Origin: Neoalteromonas arenosi
GTDB taxonomy: Bacteria > Pseudomonadota > Gammaproteobacteria > Enterobacterales > Alteromonadaceae
Reading direction: 5' to 3'
Assembly: GCF_030362855.1 (NCBI RefSeq)
Contig: NZ_JAUCBP010000006.1
Coordinates: 388,336-452,335, forward strand
Length of the DNA: 64,000 bases
This document shows, piece after piece, positions 24,954 to 33,597 of the stretch (positions within the stretch are counted from its first letter, which is position 1; every line of letters begins with the position of its first letter). The notes under the pieces are model-generated. The model was not told the origin of the DNA, ran no database searches, and saw only the letters and a list, made by a program, of their open reading frames with translations. Position numbers and translations under genes: made by a program.

Positions 24954-24969
24954 AGCAAAGGCAATGCCA
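24954..24969 (-). promoter_or_regulatory. sigma-54 promoter of flgFGHIJKL
   Basis: Minus-strand TGGCATTGCCTTTGCT matches the TGGCA...TTGCW consensus with exact GG-N10-GC spacing. It lies 42 bases before the flgF ATG. Confidence 0.85.
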
Positions 24970-25027
24970 AGGTGGTCGCTAAATATGAAAAACCTGTACA
25001 GAGATAGTTTTATCAAACCAAACGCAT

Positions 25028-25052
25028 AAAAAAGACCTGCGATTTGCAGGCC
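25028..25052 (-). terminator. intrinsic terminator after flgE
   Basis: On the minus strand GGCCTGC, a 5-base loop, GCAGGTC, then TTTTTTATG. One pair is a G-U wobble in this direction but a mismatch on the plus strand. It sits 18 bases after the flgE stop. Confidence 0.88.
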
Positions 25053-25069
25053 TCTTTTAAAATTTAAAA

Positions 25070-26458
25070 CTATCGGATATTTAGAATAGTCTGGTTAAGC
25101 TGGTTGTTCACTTCCAGTGCTCGAGAGTTTGCCTGAAAATTACGCTGAGCAATAATCAAATCAATCAGCTCAGTGGTTAAGTTCACATTGGCTTGCTCCA
25201 AGGCTGATGAGTTGATATCACCAAATGTACCTGTCGTAGCTTCACCAGCTAGTGCTTCACCGGAAAGAATACTTTCTTTCCATTGTGTATTACTTTGCTG
25301 AGTTAAACCTTGCTCATTCGAGAAGCGGACCAACGCGACCCGTACGATCGGCTCTGACGTACCGTTTGAGAATGTTGCTCGAACTAGGCCGTCAGGTCCG
25401 ATATCAATGCCGGTCAATCGGCCAACAGGCAAACCGTCCTGCTCCAAGGATGTCACTTCAAACGCGGAAGCAAACTGCGTGGGCTCTTCTGGCGTTTGAC
25501 CGCCAGCCGTAAAGTTCAAATCAATAGTAATACGCTGAGTTGTGTCTGAACCATTTGCCAAAATAGTACCGCCGAGCTCAGCCGTAATCAGTTTATTCGC
25601 TTGTGGTGATACAGGCGGTAAGTTATCGGCACCAAATATACCCAAGAACTCACCACCTGGCGTAAAGGTTAAACGCGCTGCCGATACGGCGTTGGCACCG
25701 TTACCAGCGACATTCACTGCCGCTGCCGGAAGAACTTCGACGCCGTTAGTATCACTTTGATTGACCAAAACATCGTCAATGGCAGTAACCATTAACCATT
25801 CATTTGATACCGCCCCTTGGTCTTTAATAAAATAATAAGTCATTACATGACTATCACCCAACGAATCATAGACAGTAACCGAGGTTGCGGCGTTGTAAGT
25901 CAATGGATCGGTTGGGTCAAACGCCGTTACGTCCTTCGCTGCATCACCAGCTGGCAAGTTAAACCGCAAATCTACTTCAGATGTGGGCTGAGGTGAACCT
26001 GACGAATCGGGGATTCTCACCGGCACAGTGGTACTCAATGCGACTGATGCCGAGGTACCGTCTGAGTTAACCGGAAAACCGAGTAAGTTATCGCCGTTAG
26101 AATTCACTACGAAGTTATCGGCATCCAGTTTAAATTGACCAGCACGGGTAAAAGAGAAATCGCGCGAGTCAATATCCGGTACTGTAGCAAAGAAGCCGTT
26201 GCCGGTAATCGCCAGATCCAATGCAGTATTGGTAAATTGCAAACTACCTTGTGAAAACTGTTGTGCGACTTCTTGGGTTAATACACCATCGCCCACTTTT
26301 GTACGACCACCGGACAATAACGATGCCGCGTATACGTCGCCGAACTCAGCGCGCGACTCTTTGAAACCAACAGTATTTACGTTGGCAATATTGTTTGCCG
26401 TTACGTCTAAGTCACGCTGCGCTGCCGCAACACCACTTAAAGCTATATTAAAAGACAT
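25070..26458 (-). CDS. flgE: flagellar hook protein FlgE
   Basis: 462-residue hook subunit. The N-terminal motif is NIALSGVAAAQRDLDVTANNIANVNTVGFKESRAEFGDVYA, and the C-terminus is ALEQANVNLTTELIDLIIAQRNFQANSRALEVNNQLNQTILNIR. It is longer than E. coli FlgE (402), as in marine gammaproteobacteria. The start is 12 bases after the flgD stop. A terminator directly follows. Confidence 0.95.
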   Translation of the reverse strand: MSFNIALSGVAAAQRDLDVTANNIANVNTVGFKESRAEFGDVYAASLLSGGRTKVGDGVLTQEVAQQFSQGSLQFTNTALDLAITGNGFFATVPDIDSRDFSFTRAGQFKLDADNFVVNSNGDNLLGFPVNSDGTSASVALSTTVPVRIPDSSGSPQPTSEVDLRFNLPAGDAAKDVTAFDPTDPLTYNAATSVTVYDSLGDSHVMTYYFIKDQGAVSNEWLMVTAIDDVLVNQSDTNGVEVLPAAAVNVAGNGANAVSAARLTFTPGGEFLGIFGADNLPPVSPQANKLITAELGGTILANGSDTTQRITIDLNFTAGGQTPEEPTQFASAFEVTSLEQDGLPVGRLTGIDIGPDGLVRATFSNGTSEPIVRVALVRFSNEQGLTQQSNTQWKESILSGEALAGEATTGTFGDINSSALEQANVNLTTELIDLIIAQRNFQANSRALEVNNQLNQTILNIR

Positions 26459-26470
26459 ACTTCTCTCCTG

Positions 26471-27160
26471 TTAGCTGCCAATCTGAATGACATCATCTAA
26501 TCGAATACTAATATCGCCATCCAGATTAAGAATGACCCCTTGGTTGCTACCAGCAAGACTAACGCTAGCAACATGACGATTAATGGCGGTTGGGATCGCC
26601 ACTCCTTCACCGAACACTTCACCTTGAGCACTAACGGTGTATTCACCCGGCGGCATAGGATTGCCGCGCTGGTCTGTGCCATCCCAAGTAAACTCGACAT
26701 TGCCGGCTGCCTGGGTGCCTGCGTCGATCACTTTCACAACTTCACCGAAGTTATTCGAAATAGTGATCTGCATGTTTTGTGCGGTTTGATCGTTAACAAC
26801 AACACCGGAGATTCCTTCCCCCGCCGTTCCCATATAGCCTTTGTTGTCAGCGATGAGAACATCCTGACCAATTAAGCTAGATGCCTGGAGTGCTTGATTT
26901 GATGTCATAGACGCTGAGAAGGATTCAAACTGCTCATTCAGTTGTTGTACACCGTCTGCAGTAGTAAACGATGTCATCTGTGCAACTAATTGATCATTGT
27001 CTACCGGCTTGGTTGGATCTTGGTTTGATAGCTGCTCAGTCAACAGTGCAAAAAAGTCTTCTTGGCTAAGCTGCTGTTCGGTTCCGTCGGCCACAGGTAC
27101 CTTCTCAGGTTGCCAGTACAACTGTTGATTGAGCCCTGTATTTCTTATCGTATCAGTCAC
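26471..27160 (-). CDS. flgD: hook assembly scaffold FlgD
   Basis: 229-residue hook cap protein. The N-terminal FLALLTEQLSNQDPTKPVDNDQLVAQM-type segment (here DFFALLTEQLSNQDP) is diagnostic. The C-terminal half has the FlgD Ig-like and Tudor-like domains (FTWDGTDQRGNPMPPGEYTV). The start is GTG at 27160 behind AGAGGA. It is exported early and left at the hook tip until replaced by FlgK. Confidence 0.94.
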   Translation of the reverse strand: MTDTIRNTGLNQQLYWQPEKVPVADGTEQQLSQEDFFALLTEQLSNQDPTKPVDNDQLVAQMTSFTTADGVQQLNEQFESFSASMTSNQALQASSLIGQDVLIADNKGYMGTAGEGISGVVVNDQTAQNMQITISNNFGEVVKVIDAGTQAAGNVEFTWDGTDQRGNPMPPGEYTVSAQGEVFGEGVAIPTAINRHVASVSLAGSNQGVILNLDGDISIRLDDVIQIGS

Positions 27161-27175
27161 AATTACAATCCTCTA

Positions 27176-27598
27176 TTAGCGGCCTTGACCGATTTGCAAG
27201 ACGCGGCGGAACAAACGCTTGGTTGTGTCAGCCACTTGGACATTCGTTTCGTATCCCTTTGAGGCCGACAGCATGTTGGCCATCTCTTCTACGACGTTCA
27301 CATTGGGTTTGTAGATATAGCCATTTTCATCCGCCATTGGGTTGCCAGGTGCATACTCTACTTGCAAAGGCTTATTGCTCTCAACGATGCCCATGACTTG
27401 GACTTTCTTACCAGCCCCTTGGTCTTGTGCGGCGCGTTGCAACTCTGCGGCAAACACTGGGTGACGCGCCTTGTAGGTATCTTCATAACTACTGCTAACA
27501 CTGTTAGCATTAGCAATATTACTGGCCGTCGTATTGAGTCGGACATTTTCTGCCGACATCCCCGTTGAAGCAATGTCCATTACTCGAAATAACGTCAT
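27176..27598 (-). CDS. flgC: flagellar proximal rod protein FlgC
   Basis: 140-residue rod protein with RVMDIASTGMSAENVRLNTTASNIANANSVSSSYEDTYKARHPVF and the terminal NVNVVEEMANMLSASKGYETNVQVADTTKRLF. The start overlaps the flgB stop by one base, suggesting translational coupling. Confidence 0.95.
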   Translation of the reverse strand: MTLFRVMDIASTGMSAENVRLNTTASNIANANSVSSSYEDTYKARHPVFAAELQRAAQDQGAGKKVQVMGIVESNKPLQVEYAPGNPMADENGYIYKPNVNVVEEMANMLSASKGYETNVQVADTTKRLFRRVLQIGQGR

Positions 27599-28005
27599 TA
27601 TTGACCTCCACCGCTGCTAAGCGCTTTCTTCATACCTTTTATCTTACCGCTGAGCAGCTCGACTGATGCCTGATAACGCATACCTGTATCTAGAAATGCA
27701 TTTCGCTCCTGTTGCACATCAACGGTGTTGCCGTCGCCGGTATCCGGTTGCGTTGGTACGCGGAATTTCAATTCCGCTTGTTGGAGCTCCATTTTGCCGT
27801 CAAAATGCTTCTCGTGAGTCCGCGCCAGGCGGTGCGTTTGGTCATGGCGAGCTGACGACATTGCCTGCTGAAAATCAATCGCTCGCGCCTTGTAGCCCGG
27901 CGTGTTCGCATTGGCCAAGTTGCCGGAGATGACTTCCATCTGCTCAGTTCTAACTTGTACCGCTTTGTGATGAAAACCGACGAGTCGGTCGAGGTTGATT
28001 GCCAT
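27598..28005 (-). CDS. flgB: flagellar proximal rod protein FlgB
   Basis: 135-residue rod protein, the first gene of the flgBCDE unit. It has RTEQMEVISGNLANANTPGYKARAIDFQQAM and the terminal RNAFLDTGMRYQASVELLSGKIKGMKKAL. The ATG is preceded by GGAGCGAATT. A sigma-54 promoter lies 28 bases upstream at 28033-28048. Confidence 0.95.
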   Translation of the reverse strand: MAINLDRLVGFHHKAVQVRTEQMEVISGNLANANTPGYKARAIDFQQAMSSARHDQTHRLARTHEKHFDGKMELQQAELKFRVPTQPDTGDGNTVDVQQERNAFLDTGMRYQASVELLSGKIKGMKKALSSGGGQ

Positions 28006-28032
28006 AATTCGCTCCTTTCCTGCGAAAGGTAG

Positions 28033-28048
28033 AGCAAAGCTTGTGCCA
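28033..28048 (-). promoter_or_regulatory. sigma-54 promoter of flgBCDE
   Basis: Minus-strand TGGCACAAGCTTTGCT is essentially consensus (TGGCAC and TTGCT, GG-N10-GC). The start codon of flgB is at 28005. Confidence 0.9.
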
Positions 28049-28094
28049 ATCTAATTAGAAAGACTTAGGAACCGGTGAAATTACCTGCGGGAAT

Positions 28095-28931
28095 TTAAAT
28101 TTTTTTCTTATAATACAGTCCCTTACTCGCCTTCACCATCTGAAATAAGTCAGCCACAGTAGTAACGGACTCTGAAGCGCCGAGTAACAAACTGCCATCA
28201 TTCGAGAGGCAAGCGGCAATTTGTTGCAGGATTCGTTTTTTGTTGTCTGCAGAGAAGTAAATTAAGACGTTGCGGCAAAACACAATATCAAAGGTTCCCA
28301 TGCCAGTGTATGGGCTCAATAAATTTAACTTTTTAAAGCTAACATGTTGTTTTAAATGAGGCTTTACGACAAGTGAGTCTTCGCCCAGTTTATTGAAATA
28401 CTTTGATTGATAAGAAGCAGGTAAACCGCGCAGGATAGCGATTTTGTCATACTCTCCCTTATTCGCAACCTGTAACACATGCTCTGAAATGTCCGACCCT
28501 ACAACCTCAAAGCCCGATTTTAAAGCACTCGGGTTTTTCGCCTGAAAATCCAAAATGGTCATGGCAATACTGTAAGCTTCTTGCCCAGTTGAGCATGCGG
28601 CACTCCAGATTCGCAGCTTGCGATTTGAAGGCGTCATCGCCGGTAAAATTTGCTCGGTTAAAAGAGTGAAAGGATAGGTATCCCGAAACCAAAGGGTTTC
28701 ATTGGTGGTCATGGAGTCGAGCACACGCTGCTGCAATTTGCGATCGTGTCCCTGGATCGCTTTGTCAATCAAACCATCTAAAGACAAATCCGCGTAGTCA
28801 TGCAACAAGCCAAGCAGGCGACTGCGGACCAAGTATTGTTTTGAGTCGCCCAGCAAAATTCCAGTTTCTCGTTCGAGAAACTGACAAAACCGCTGATAAT
28901 TAGGCGCTGATACTTCGCGCGTGCTCAACAA
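28095..28931 (-). CDS. cheR: chemotaxis protein methyltransferase CheR
   Basis: 278-residue SAM-dependent enzyme that methylates glutamates of chemoreceptors. An N-terminal helical domain (to about 75) precedes the SAM-binding region RIWSAACSTGQEAYSIAM (about 107-124) and FDIVFCRNVLIYF further on. No ATG lies near the front. The reading frame opens with TTG at 28931 (or a second TTG at 28928), behind AGGAG, and the next ATG would remove the N-terminal domain. It follows cheV by 10 bases, so the two are cotranscribed. Confidence 0.93.
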   Translation of the reverse strand: MLSTREVSAPNYQRFCQFLERETGILLGDSKQYLVRSRLLGLLHDYADLSLDGLIDKAIQGHDRKLQQRVLDSMTTNETLWFRDTYPFTLLTEQILPAMTPSNRKLRIWSAACSTGQEAYSIAMTILDFQAKNPSALKSGFEVVGSDISEHVLQVANKGEYDKIAILRGLPASYQSKYFNKLGEDSLVVKPHLKQHVSFKKLNLLSPYTGMGTFDIVFCRNVLIYFSADNKKRILQQIAACLSNDGSLLLGASESVTTVADLFQMVKASKGLYYKKKI

Positions 28932-28941
28932 GCAGCTCCTG

Positions 28942-29865
28942 CTATTGCTGCTTCAGCCATTTCTGAACGGCAGTAGCCAATTCATCAGGATGAAACTTTG
29001 CAATAAAATCATCAGCACCCACTTTCTGTACCATCGCTTGGTTGAACACACCACTGAGTGAAGTGTGTAAAACGACATTGAGCTTTTGTAGCTCTGGCGT
29101 GTTCTTGATCTCAGCGGTCAGGGTGTATCCATCCATTTCAGGCATCTCAATATCGGACACTAGCACACCTACTTTGTCTGTCACATCACCGGTTTCTGCC
29201 GCAATTTCTTTGAGTCGGTCTAGCGCTTCTTGACCGTTCTTTGCCATCTCAATTTGTAAACCCAATGCAGTTAATGCTTTTTTCACCTGGTTCCGTGCCA
29301 CTGACGAATCATCAGCAATGAAAATGATCTTGTCCGCACTTTCACCGACATCAATATCACTGGCAACCTCATCACTGACATCCGTATTGAGCGGCGAAAT
29401 TTCGTTTAAGATTTTTTCTACGTCAAGAATTTCGATTAACTCGTTTTCAACCTCAGTAACAGCAGTTAAATAGCTCGCTCTACCGGTACCTTGAGGCGGC
29501 GGCATAATTGCATCCCAATTAGTATTGATGATGCGTTCTACTGAGCCTACCAAGAAACCTTGTACTGAGCGATTGTATTCAGCAATGATGATAAATGCAC
29601 TTTTAATATCTTCGATGCGTTTGCCGCCCGTCGCCATACTCAAATCAATCACTGATATAGTTTGCCCACGGATATGGGCGACCCCGCGAACCAATGCATT
29701 AAGTTTTGGCATGGATGTTAAGGGAGGGCATTGCAACACTTCACGGACTTTAAATACATTAATACCGAAGCGTTGACGGCCATTCAGCCGGAACAATAAC
29801 AGTTCCAAACGGTTTTGACCTACTAGCTGCGTTCTTTGATTAACAGAATCGAGAATTCCCGACAT
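28942..29865 (-). CDS. cheV: chemotaxis coupling protein CheV
   Basis: 307-residue fusion of a CheW-like domain (about 15-155) and a receiver domain (about 180-305). The phospho-acceptor is Asp238 in VLVSDIEMPEMDG, with acidic Asp185-Asp186, Thr268 and Lys290 completing the site. It couples receptors to CheA and is thought to buffer excess phosphorylation. A sigma-28 promoter is at 29916-29942, placing it with late flagellar genes. cheR follows immediately. Confidence 0.94.
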   Translation of the reverse strand: MSGILDSVNQRTQLVGQNRLELLLFRLNGRQRFGINVFKVREVLQCPPLTSMPKLNALVRGVAHIRGQTISVIDLSMATGGKRIEDIKSAFIIIAEYNRSVQGFLVGSVERIINTNWDAIMPPPQGTGRASYLTAVTEVENELIEILDVEKILNEISPLNTDVSDEVASDIDVGESADKIIFIADDSSVARNQVKKALTALGLQIEMAKNGQEALDRLKEIAAETGDVTDKVGVLVSDIEMPEMDGYTLTAEIKNTPELQKLNVVLHTSLSGVFNQAMVQKVGADDFIAKFHPDELATAVQKWLKQQ

Positions 29866-29887
29866 ATCTAACCCCTTTAACTAATTC

Positions 29888-29903
29888 CGGCACGATCGTT
29901 GCG
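29888..29903 (+). promoter_or_regulatory. sigma-54 promoter of flgA
   Basis: Plus-strand CGGCACGATCGTTGCG has exact GG-N10-GC spacing with GGCACG and TTGC. It points to flgA, whose start is about 105 bases downstream of the expected transcription start. Confidence 0.78.
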
Positions 29904-29915
29904 TCATCACTACTA

Positions 29916-29942
29916 TTATCGGTAGAAACCCGAAATGATTTA
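29916..29942 (-). promoter_or_regulatory. sigma-28 promoter of cheV-cheR
   Basis: Minus strand: TAAA (29942-29939), 15 bases, ACCGATAA (29923-29916), a 7 of 8 match at -10 with exact spacing. The divergent cheV/flgA promoters are interleaved within 55 bases. Confidence 0.85.
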
Positions 29943-30022
29943 AAAAGTGCCTGAATATTGACGCGAAAAACGCGTTTTCCAGACTGCTTTATTAATCATA
30001 GTCAAAATGCGGGACAGTGAAC

Positions 30023-30763
30023 ATGAAAAATTTCAAACAGTTAATGCTTCTTTGCGGTCTTAGTTTGGCTAGCAATCCTTTTTCACACGCGCAAATGCCA
30101 GTCGATAACGCCACATCATTGGCAACACCGCACGAAATGCTGGTAGAGCAAGTGCAACAATTTGTCACCCAAGTGGTGTCGAATAGCGCTGATCCTCTGG
30201 CCGCCGATCCAAACAAACGCACGACCGTTGACGTATTTCCAATCGACAAACGCGTGCGCATTCCACAATGCCCGACCGGTTATGAGTTTTCATTGACCGA
30301 CAATGCGTTAACCAATTCTTACGCGACAGTTAAAGTTGAATGTGATGCGACGCAATGGTACCTGTTCGTCAATGCAAAAATTGAGCAGTTGCAACGCGTC
30401 GTAGTTACTGCAGAGATGTTAAGTCCAGACTCCATTCTCACTCAACAAAATCTGCGCTTTGCCGATATTAAAACCAACTCACTGCGACACTCGATATTTG
30501 TTGATATTAACCATCTGGTTGGTGCTAGGGTTAAATATCGGGTGCGTCCCGGGCAACCAATAACCCCAAACATGGTGTGTTTTGTTTGTAAGGGAGATTT
30601 GATTACCTTGAGTGCAGAAACCGAAGGCTTACGTATTAGTACTAAGGGTATCGCGCAACAAGACGGTAATATTGGTGATACAATTCAGGTTATGAACAGC
30701 CGATCTGAGAAAATTGTCCTAGCTAAGGTTCGTGCTGTAGATACCGCAGTAGTTGGTATCTAA
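30023..30763 (+). CDS. flgA: flagellar P-ring assembly chaperone FlgA
   Basis: 246-residue periplasmic chaperone for FlgI. Signal peptide at residues 1 to about 23 (KNFKQLMLLCGLSLASNPFSHA). The C-terminal half has the SAF-like FlgA domain: RVVVTAEMLSPDSILTQQNLRFADI, then GARVKYRVRPGQPITPNMV. The start is ATG at 30023, 8 bases after GGGA; a GTG at 30017 is too close to that sequence. It is divergent from cheV and preceded by a sigma-54 site. Confidence 0.92.
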   Translation: MKNFKQLMLLCGLSLASNPFSHAQMPVDNATSLATPHEMLVEQVQQFVTQVVSNSADPLAADPNKRTTVDVFPIDKRVRIPQCPTGYEFSLTDNALTNSYATVKVECDATQWYLFVNAKIEQLQRVVVTAEMLSPDSILTQQNLRFADIKTNSLRHSIFVDINHLVGARVKYRVRPGQPITPNMVCFVCKGDLITLSAETEGLRISTKGIAQQDGNIGDTIQVMNSRSEKIVLAKVRAVDTAVVGI

Positions 30764-30822
30764 TGAAATCAATAACTTATAATATCAGCACGGTTAATTG
30801 AGATTTTTTTTAATATTTTCGT

Positions 30823-30849
30823 TAAAGTATTCAGACGTAACGCCGATAA
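30823..30849 (+). promoter_or_regulatory. sigma-28 promoter of flgM-flgN
   Basis: Plus strand TAAA (30823-30826), 15 bases, GCCGATAA (30842-30849): full match to the FliA consensus. It lies 36 bases before the flgM ATG. It allows FliA-driven feedback expression of its own inhibitor. Confidence 0.93.
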
Positions 30850-30884
30850 CATGACTGAGGGGTTATAGGTAGTGGAATTTTATT

Positions 30885-31220
30885 ATGGCTATTAACAATG
30901 TAAACAACGGGCTTCCCAAAACGCCTGTTGACAATCAAAAAGTTAATCAGCAGCAGACTCAAAACAAGGGGACTGCTGCCCAGCAGGCTGCATCACAACA
31001 AGCAGCCGCGCAAACAGCACCGCGTCAAGATTCGGTGTCTTTGACACAATCTGCACAACAGTTGAGTCAAGTGCAGAAGAAAAGTGCTGAAGCGCCAGTG
31101 AATCAAGAAAAGGTTGATCGCTTGAAGAAAGCTATTCAGAATGGGGAATATAAGGTAAATCCTGAAGCGCTAGCTGACAAAATCGCCAAGTTAGAAGGAC
31201 AGATTTTCGGTACTAACTAA
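30885..31220 (+). CDS. flgM: anti-sigma-28 factor FlgM
   Basis: 111-residue negative regulator that holds FliA inactive until exported through the completed hook-basal body. The N-terminal half is disordered and Gln/Ala-rich (QQAASQQAAAQTAPRQ). The C-terminal sigma-binding part reads QDSVSLTQSAQQLSQVQ...VDRLKKAIQNGEYKVNPEALADKI, the FlgM hallmark. It is preceded by a consensus sigma-28 promoter and followed by flgN. Confidence 0.93.
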   Translation: MAINNVNNGLPKTPVDNQKVNQQQTQNKGTAAQQAASQQAAAQTAPRQDSVSLTQSAQQLSQVQKKSAEAPVNQEKVDRLKKAIQNGEYKVNPEALADKIAKLEGQIFGTN

Positions 31221-31240
31221 AAACTGCGGAACCTCTCCCT

Positions 31241-31684
31241 ATGGCAACAATAGCAGAAGCATTAAGCGATCAACTCCACAATCTGAAAACACTGCAGCAA
31301 TTACTTGAATCAGAATTACATTTGATCAGCTCTCGGGATGCCGAGAGCTTGATGAATCTTCTCAACGACAAACAAACCACACTCGATGCGATTCAGCAAC
31401 AGGACGAATTGATCAATCAGCTTTTCGCCAATGAAGGTGACGATCCTAAATCCGTTATTGCTAATCAACCTGCTGAAGTTCAGGCGCAACTGGAAGAAGC
31501 TCAGCAATTACTTGAGCAGTGCAAATTCCGCACTTCCGTGAATGAAAAAGCGGTAGAGCAAGGTCAATTAAAGCTAGAGCATTTACGCCATTTACTCGTG
31601 GAGACACGTGCTCGAGAATCACTGACCTATGACCGCTCAGGCAAACCTCAGGGCGGCTCTCTCGGTAAAGGTGTTAGCGCTTAA
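31241..31684 (+). CDS. flgN: flagellar export chaperone FlgN
   Basis: 147-residue, mostly helical chaperone for FlgK and FlgL. It has LSDQLHNLKTLQQLLESELHLISSRDAESLMNLLNDKQTTLDAIQQQDELI, the typical FlgN pattern, and a flexible tail. It begins 20 bases after flgM and is cotranscribed with it. The downstream gene flgP converges, with 14 bases between stops. Confidence 0.9.
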   Translation: MATIAEALSDQLHNLKTLQQLLESELHLISSRDAESLMNLLNDKQTTLDAIQQQDELINQLFANEGDDPKSVIANQPAEVQAQLEEAQQLLEQCKFRTSVNEKAVEQGQLKLEHLRHLLVETRARESLTYDRSGKPQGGSLGKGVSA

Positions 31685-31698
31685 TAAGCACGCCACAA

Positions 31699-32169
31699 CT
31701 AATAGTATCTTACGTTCTTAATGCGCTTGGGCTTCGCGGTGGCCAAGTAAATGTCGTACACATCTTGCAGGTCGAGCTCCATTTCTGTGGCATAAGTGTC
31801 ATCGCCCACTGGATAGGTTTTGATCACTTTAGCACCTCGAATTACACCTTCAACTGAAGCCTGAAGCTGTGAGTTTTGCATCATTAAGTTATGCAGTGAT
31901 TGCTCACCATCTACGCGTTGCCCATAGACCTGCTCGGCGAGTTCGCGATAGGCCTCCAACTTAGACGCTTTCATCGCCATCAGTACTTGCTCTGACTCGT
32001 TCCCCCCATGCTGAGAGCCAATGGGTGCATAGCCAACCGCACGGATCACTGGGTATGATTCAGGCTCAATGGTTTCCCACTCAACATGTTGGGTAAACAA
32101 TGAGGTACAGCCAGTCAGTGCCAAAACAGATAGGCACATAACGATGATTAAGCTTCGACCTTGTTTCAC
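31699..32169 (-). CDS. flgP: flagellar outer-membrane lipoprotein FlgP
   Basis: 156-residue LPP20-family lipoprotein. The signal peptide ends in the lipobox LALTGC with Cys21. The mature part has VIRAVGYAPI...QVLMAMKASKLEAYRELAEQVYGQRVDG, typical of FlgP. In Vibrio, FlgP with FlgO and FlgT builds the H-ring around the LP-ring of the polar flagellum. The start is GTG at 32169 behind AGGTG. It is divergent from flgT across 219 bases in which no flgO is present. Confidence 0.9.
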   Translation of the reverse strand: MKQGRSLIIVMCLSVLALTGCTSLFTQHVEWETIEPESYPVIRAVGYAPIGSQHGGNESEQVLMAMKASKLEAYRELAEQVYGQRVDGEQSLHNLMMQNSQLQASVEGVIRGAKVIKTYPVGDDTYATEMELDLQDVYDIYLATAKPKRIKNVRYY

Positions 32170-32280
32170 GATTACACCTCATATCTGGGTTGTGTTTAGT
32201 CGACGAAAACCGACAGATGTTAATTTATCCAGTGACAAAGCAGAAACTAAGCCAAGTTGTAAACTTACTCTACATAAACA

Positions 32281-32296
32281 TGGCATAGGCTTTGAA
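32281..32296 (+). promoter_or_regulatory. weak sigma-54-like site upstream of flgT
   Basis: TGGCATAGGCTTTGAA has TGGCA and TTG correctly spaced, but A replaces the invariant C of the -12 GC. It lies 93 bases before the flgT ATG. The flgP/flgT intergenic region otherwise shows no recognisable flagellar promoter. Confidence 0.3.
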
Positions 32297-32388
32297 TTAG
32301 CTTTCACAAAGATCACAACAGCAGTCAATAGTTTGACTACCGGCGAGTACGCTTTGTACATGCCTGCGATATACGGGAGCTAGCATTC

Positions 32389-33597
32389 ATGAGTAATGAG
32401 CATTACACCGCTAGACGTGAGTTATTATCAGTACTGTTACACCCACTAAGCAAGAGTGCGAATTTATGGGTGGTATTTTGCCTCCTCACGCTCACCTGTG
32501 GGCAAGTACATGCCGCTTGGTTTCAAGCAACTGGCCAAGCGGTTATTCACAACGGCGACAAGCAACTAGCTCGTCAACAGGCAACCCAAGAAGCGATTAA
32601 ACAAGCGCTGTTATTTGCGGGCGCTTCAGTTACCAGCGTCCAACAGCTGACCAATGGCCTACTACAAAACGACAATCTGGAAGTGCGTTCTACAGGAGAA
32701 GTCAACCGTATCGAAATGATTGATGAAGTCTATCACCGCGACTTCGTTACTGTATCTATCCGCGCTGATATTTTCCCTCAAGAGGCTCAATGCAGTGCAT
32801 CTGGTTACACCAAAAGCATAATCACTGCCCATATGCCTTTTGTTGACCGCCAGCAGACACAAGACGGCAATATGTTTGCACTTAGCCAAGCGGCTATGGA
32901 GCAGTTGCCGCAGATATTCGACCGCAGCGCACCACATGCTGAACTTACGGCCATTATACCCGAACGTTACAATTGGGAATCACCGGTTGTTCAACAACAG
33001 GCATTTAGTCTGGCACAGCAGTATGACAGTCAATATGTCCTCGCTATAACGGCATTGGATGTGAGTGTTCAGCGGCCCAAAAGCACATTAGCATTTTGGC
33101 GCGATACAACACCACAACGTACGTTTACAGTGCGGGCTCGTGTGTTTGACGGTATGTCGTCGAAAATAGTCGCGGACAGCACGCACAGTATTACAGCACC
33201 GTGGCCGCACTCTAAATTTGATAGTGTTAATGTGCATAGCCGTGAGTTCTGGGTCTCGCAATACGGGCAAGCTATTACTCGGGTATTAGAAGGGATCGTG
33301 TCAGAAACCAATGAGTTACTCGCATGTGAGCGCGCTATTGGTAGAGTGCTGCAAGTAGCGAATAATCAATTGCAAATCAATTTGGGCCAACAACACAACG
33401 TGCAAGCCGGGGACAGCTTGAACCTATATCAGACTAAGCTTTTAGTTGACTCTTTTGGCCAACAGTACCGGCAACACGTTATCCATCCCACGGTAGTTGT
33501 AGTACAGCAAGTGTTTGCCGATTCTGCAACAGTGACCGCTATTGATGGTTCTTTGCTGGCTGATATTCAAACCAATGATTACGTAGTGAAACGTTAA
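32389..33597 (+). CDS. flgT: flagellar H-ring protein FlgT
   Basis: 402-residue periplasmic H-ring protein of polar flagella. An N-terminal hydrophobic export segment ([18 protein letters not shown], about residues 25-42) is followed by the FlgT-N domain [38 protein letters not shown] middle domain with [15 protein letters not shown] follows, and the C-terminal SH3-like domain begins [16 protein letters not shown]. The leader before the hydrophobic stretch is unusually long for a signal peptide, so a later start is possible. The 3' end overlaps the chemoreceptor gene tail by 4 bases. Confidence 0.9.
   Translation: MSNEHYTARRELLSVLLHPLSKSANLWVVFCLLTLTCGQVHAAWFQATGQAVIHNGDKQLARQQATQEAIKQALLFAGASVTSVQQLTNGLLQNDNLEVRSTGEVNRIEMIDEVYHRDFVTVSIRADIFPQEAQCSASGYTKSIITAHMPFVDRQQTQDGNMFALSQAAMEQLPQIFDRSAPHAELTAIIPERYNWESPVVQQQAFSLAQQYDSQYVLAITALDVSVQRPKSTLAFWRDTTPQRTFTVRARVFDGMSSKIVADSTHSITAPWPHSKFDSVNVHSREFWVSQYGQAITRVLEGIVSETNELLACERAIGRVLQVANNQLQINLGQQHNVQAGDSLNLYQTKLLVDSFGQQYRQHVIHPTVVVVQQVFADSATVTAIDGSLLADIQTNDYVVKR

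Noticed and set aside
32069-32383. 104-codon plus-strand frame across the flgP start and flgP/flgT gap
   Set aside because: It overlaps flgP antisense, has no family features or ribosome-binding site, and covers the promoter region; a flgO identity is excluded.
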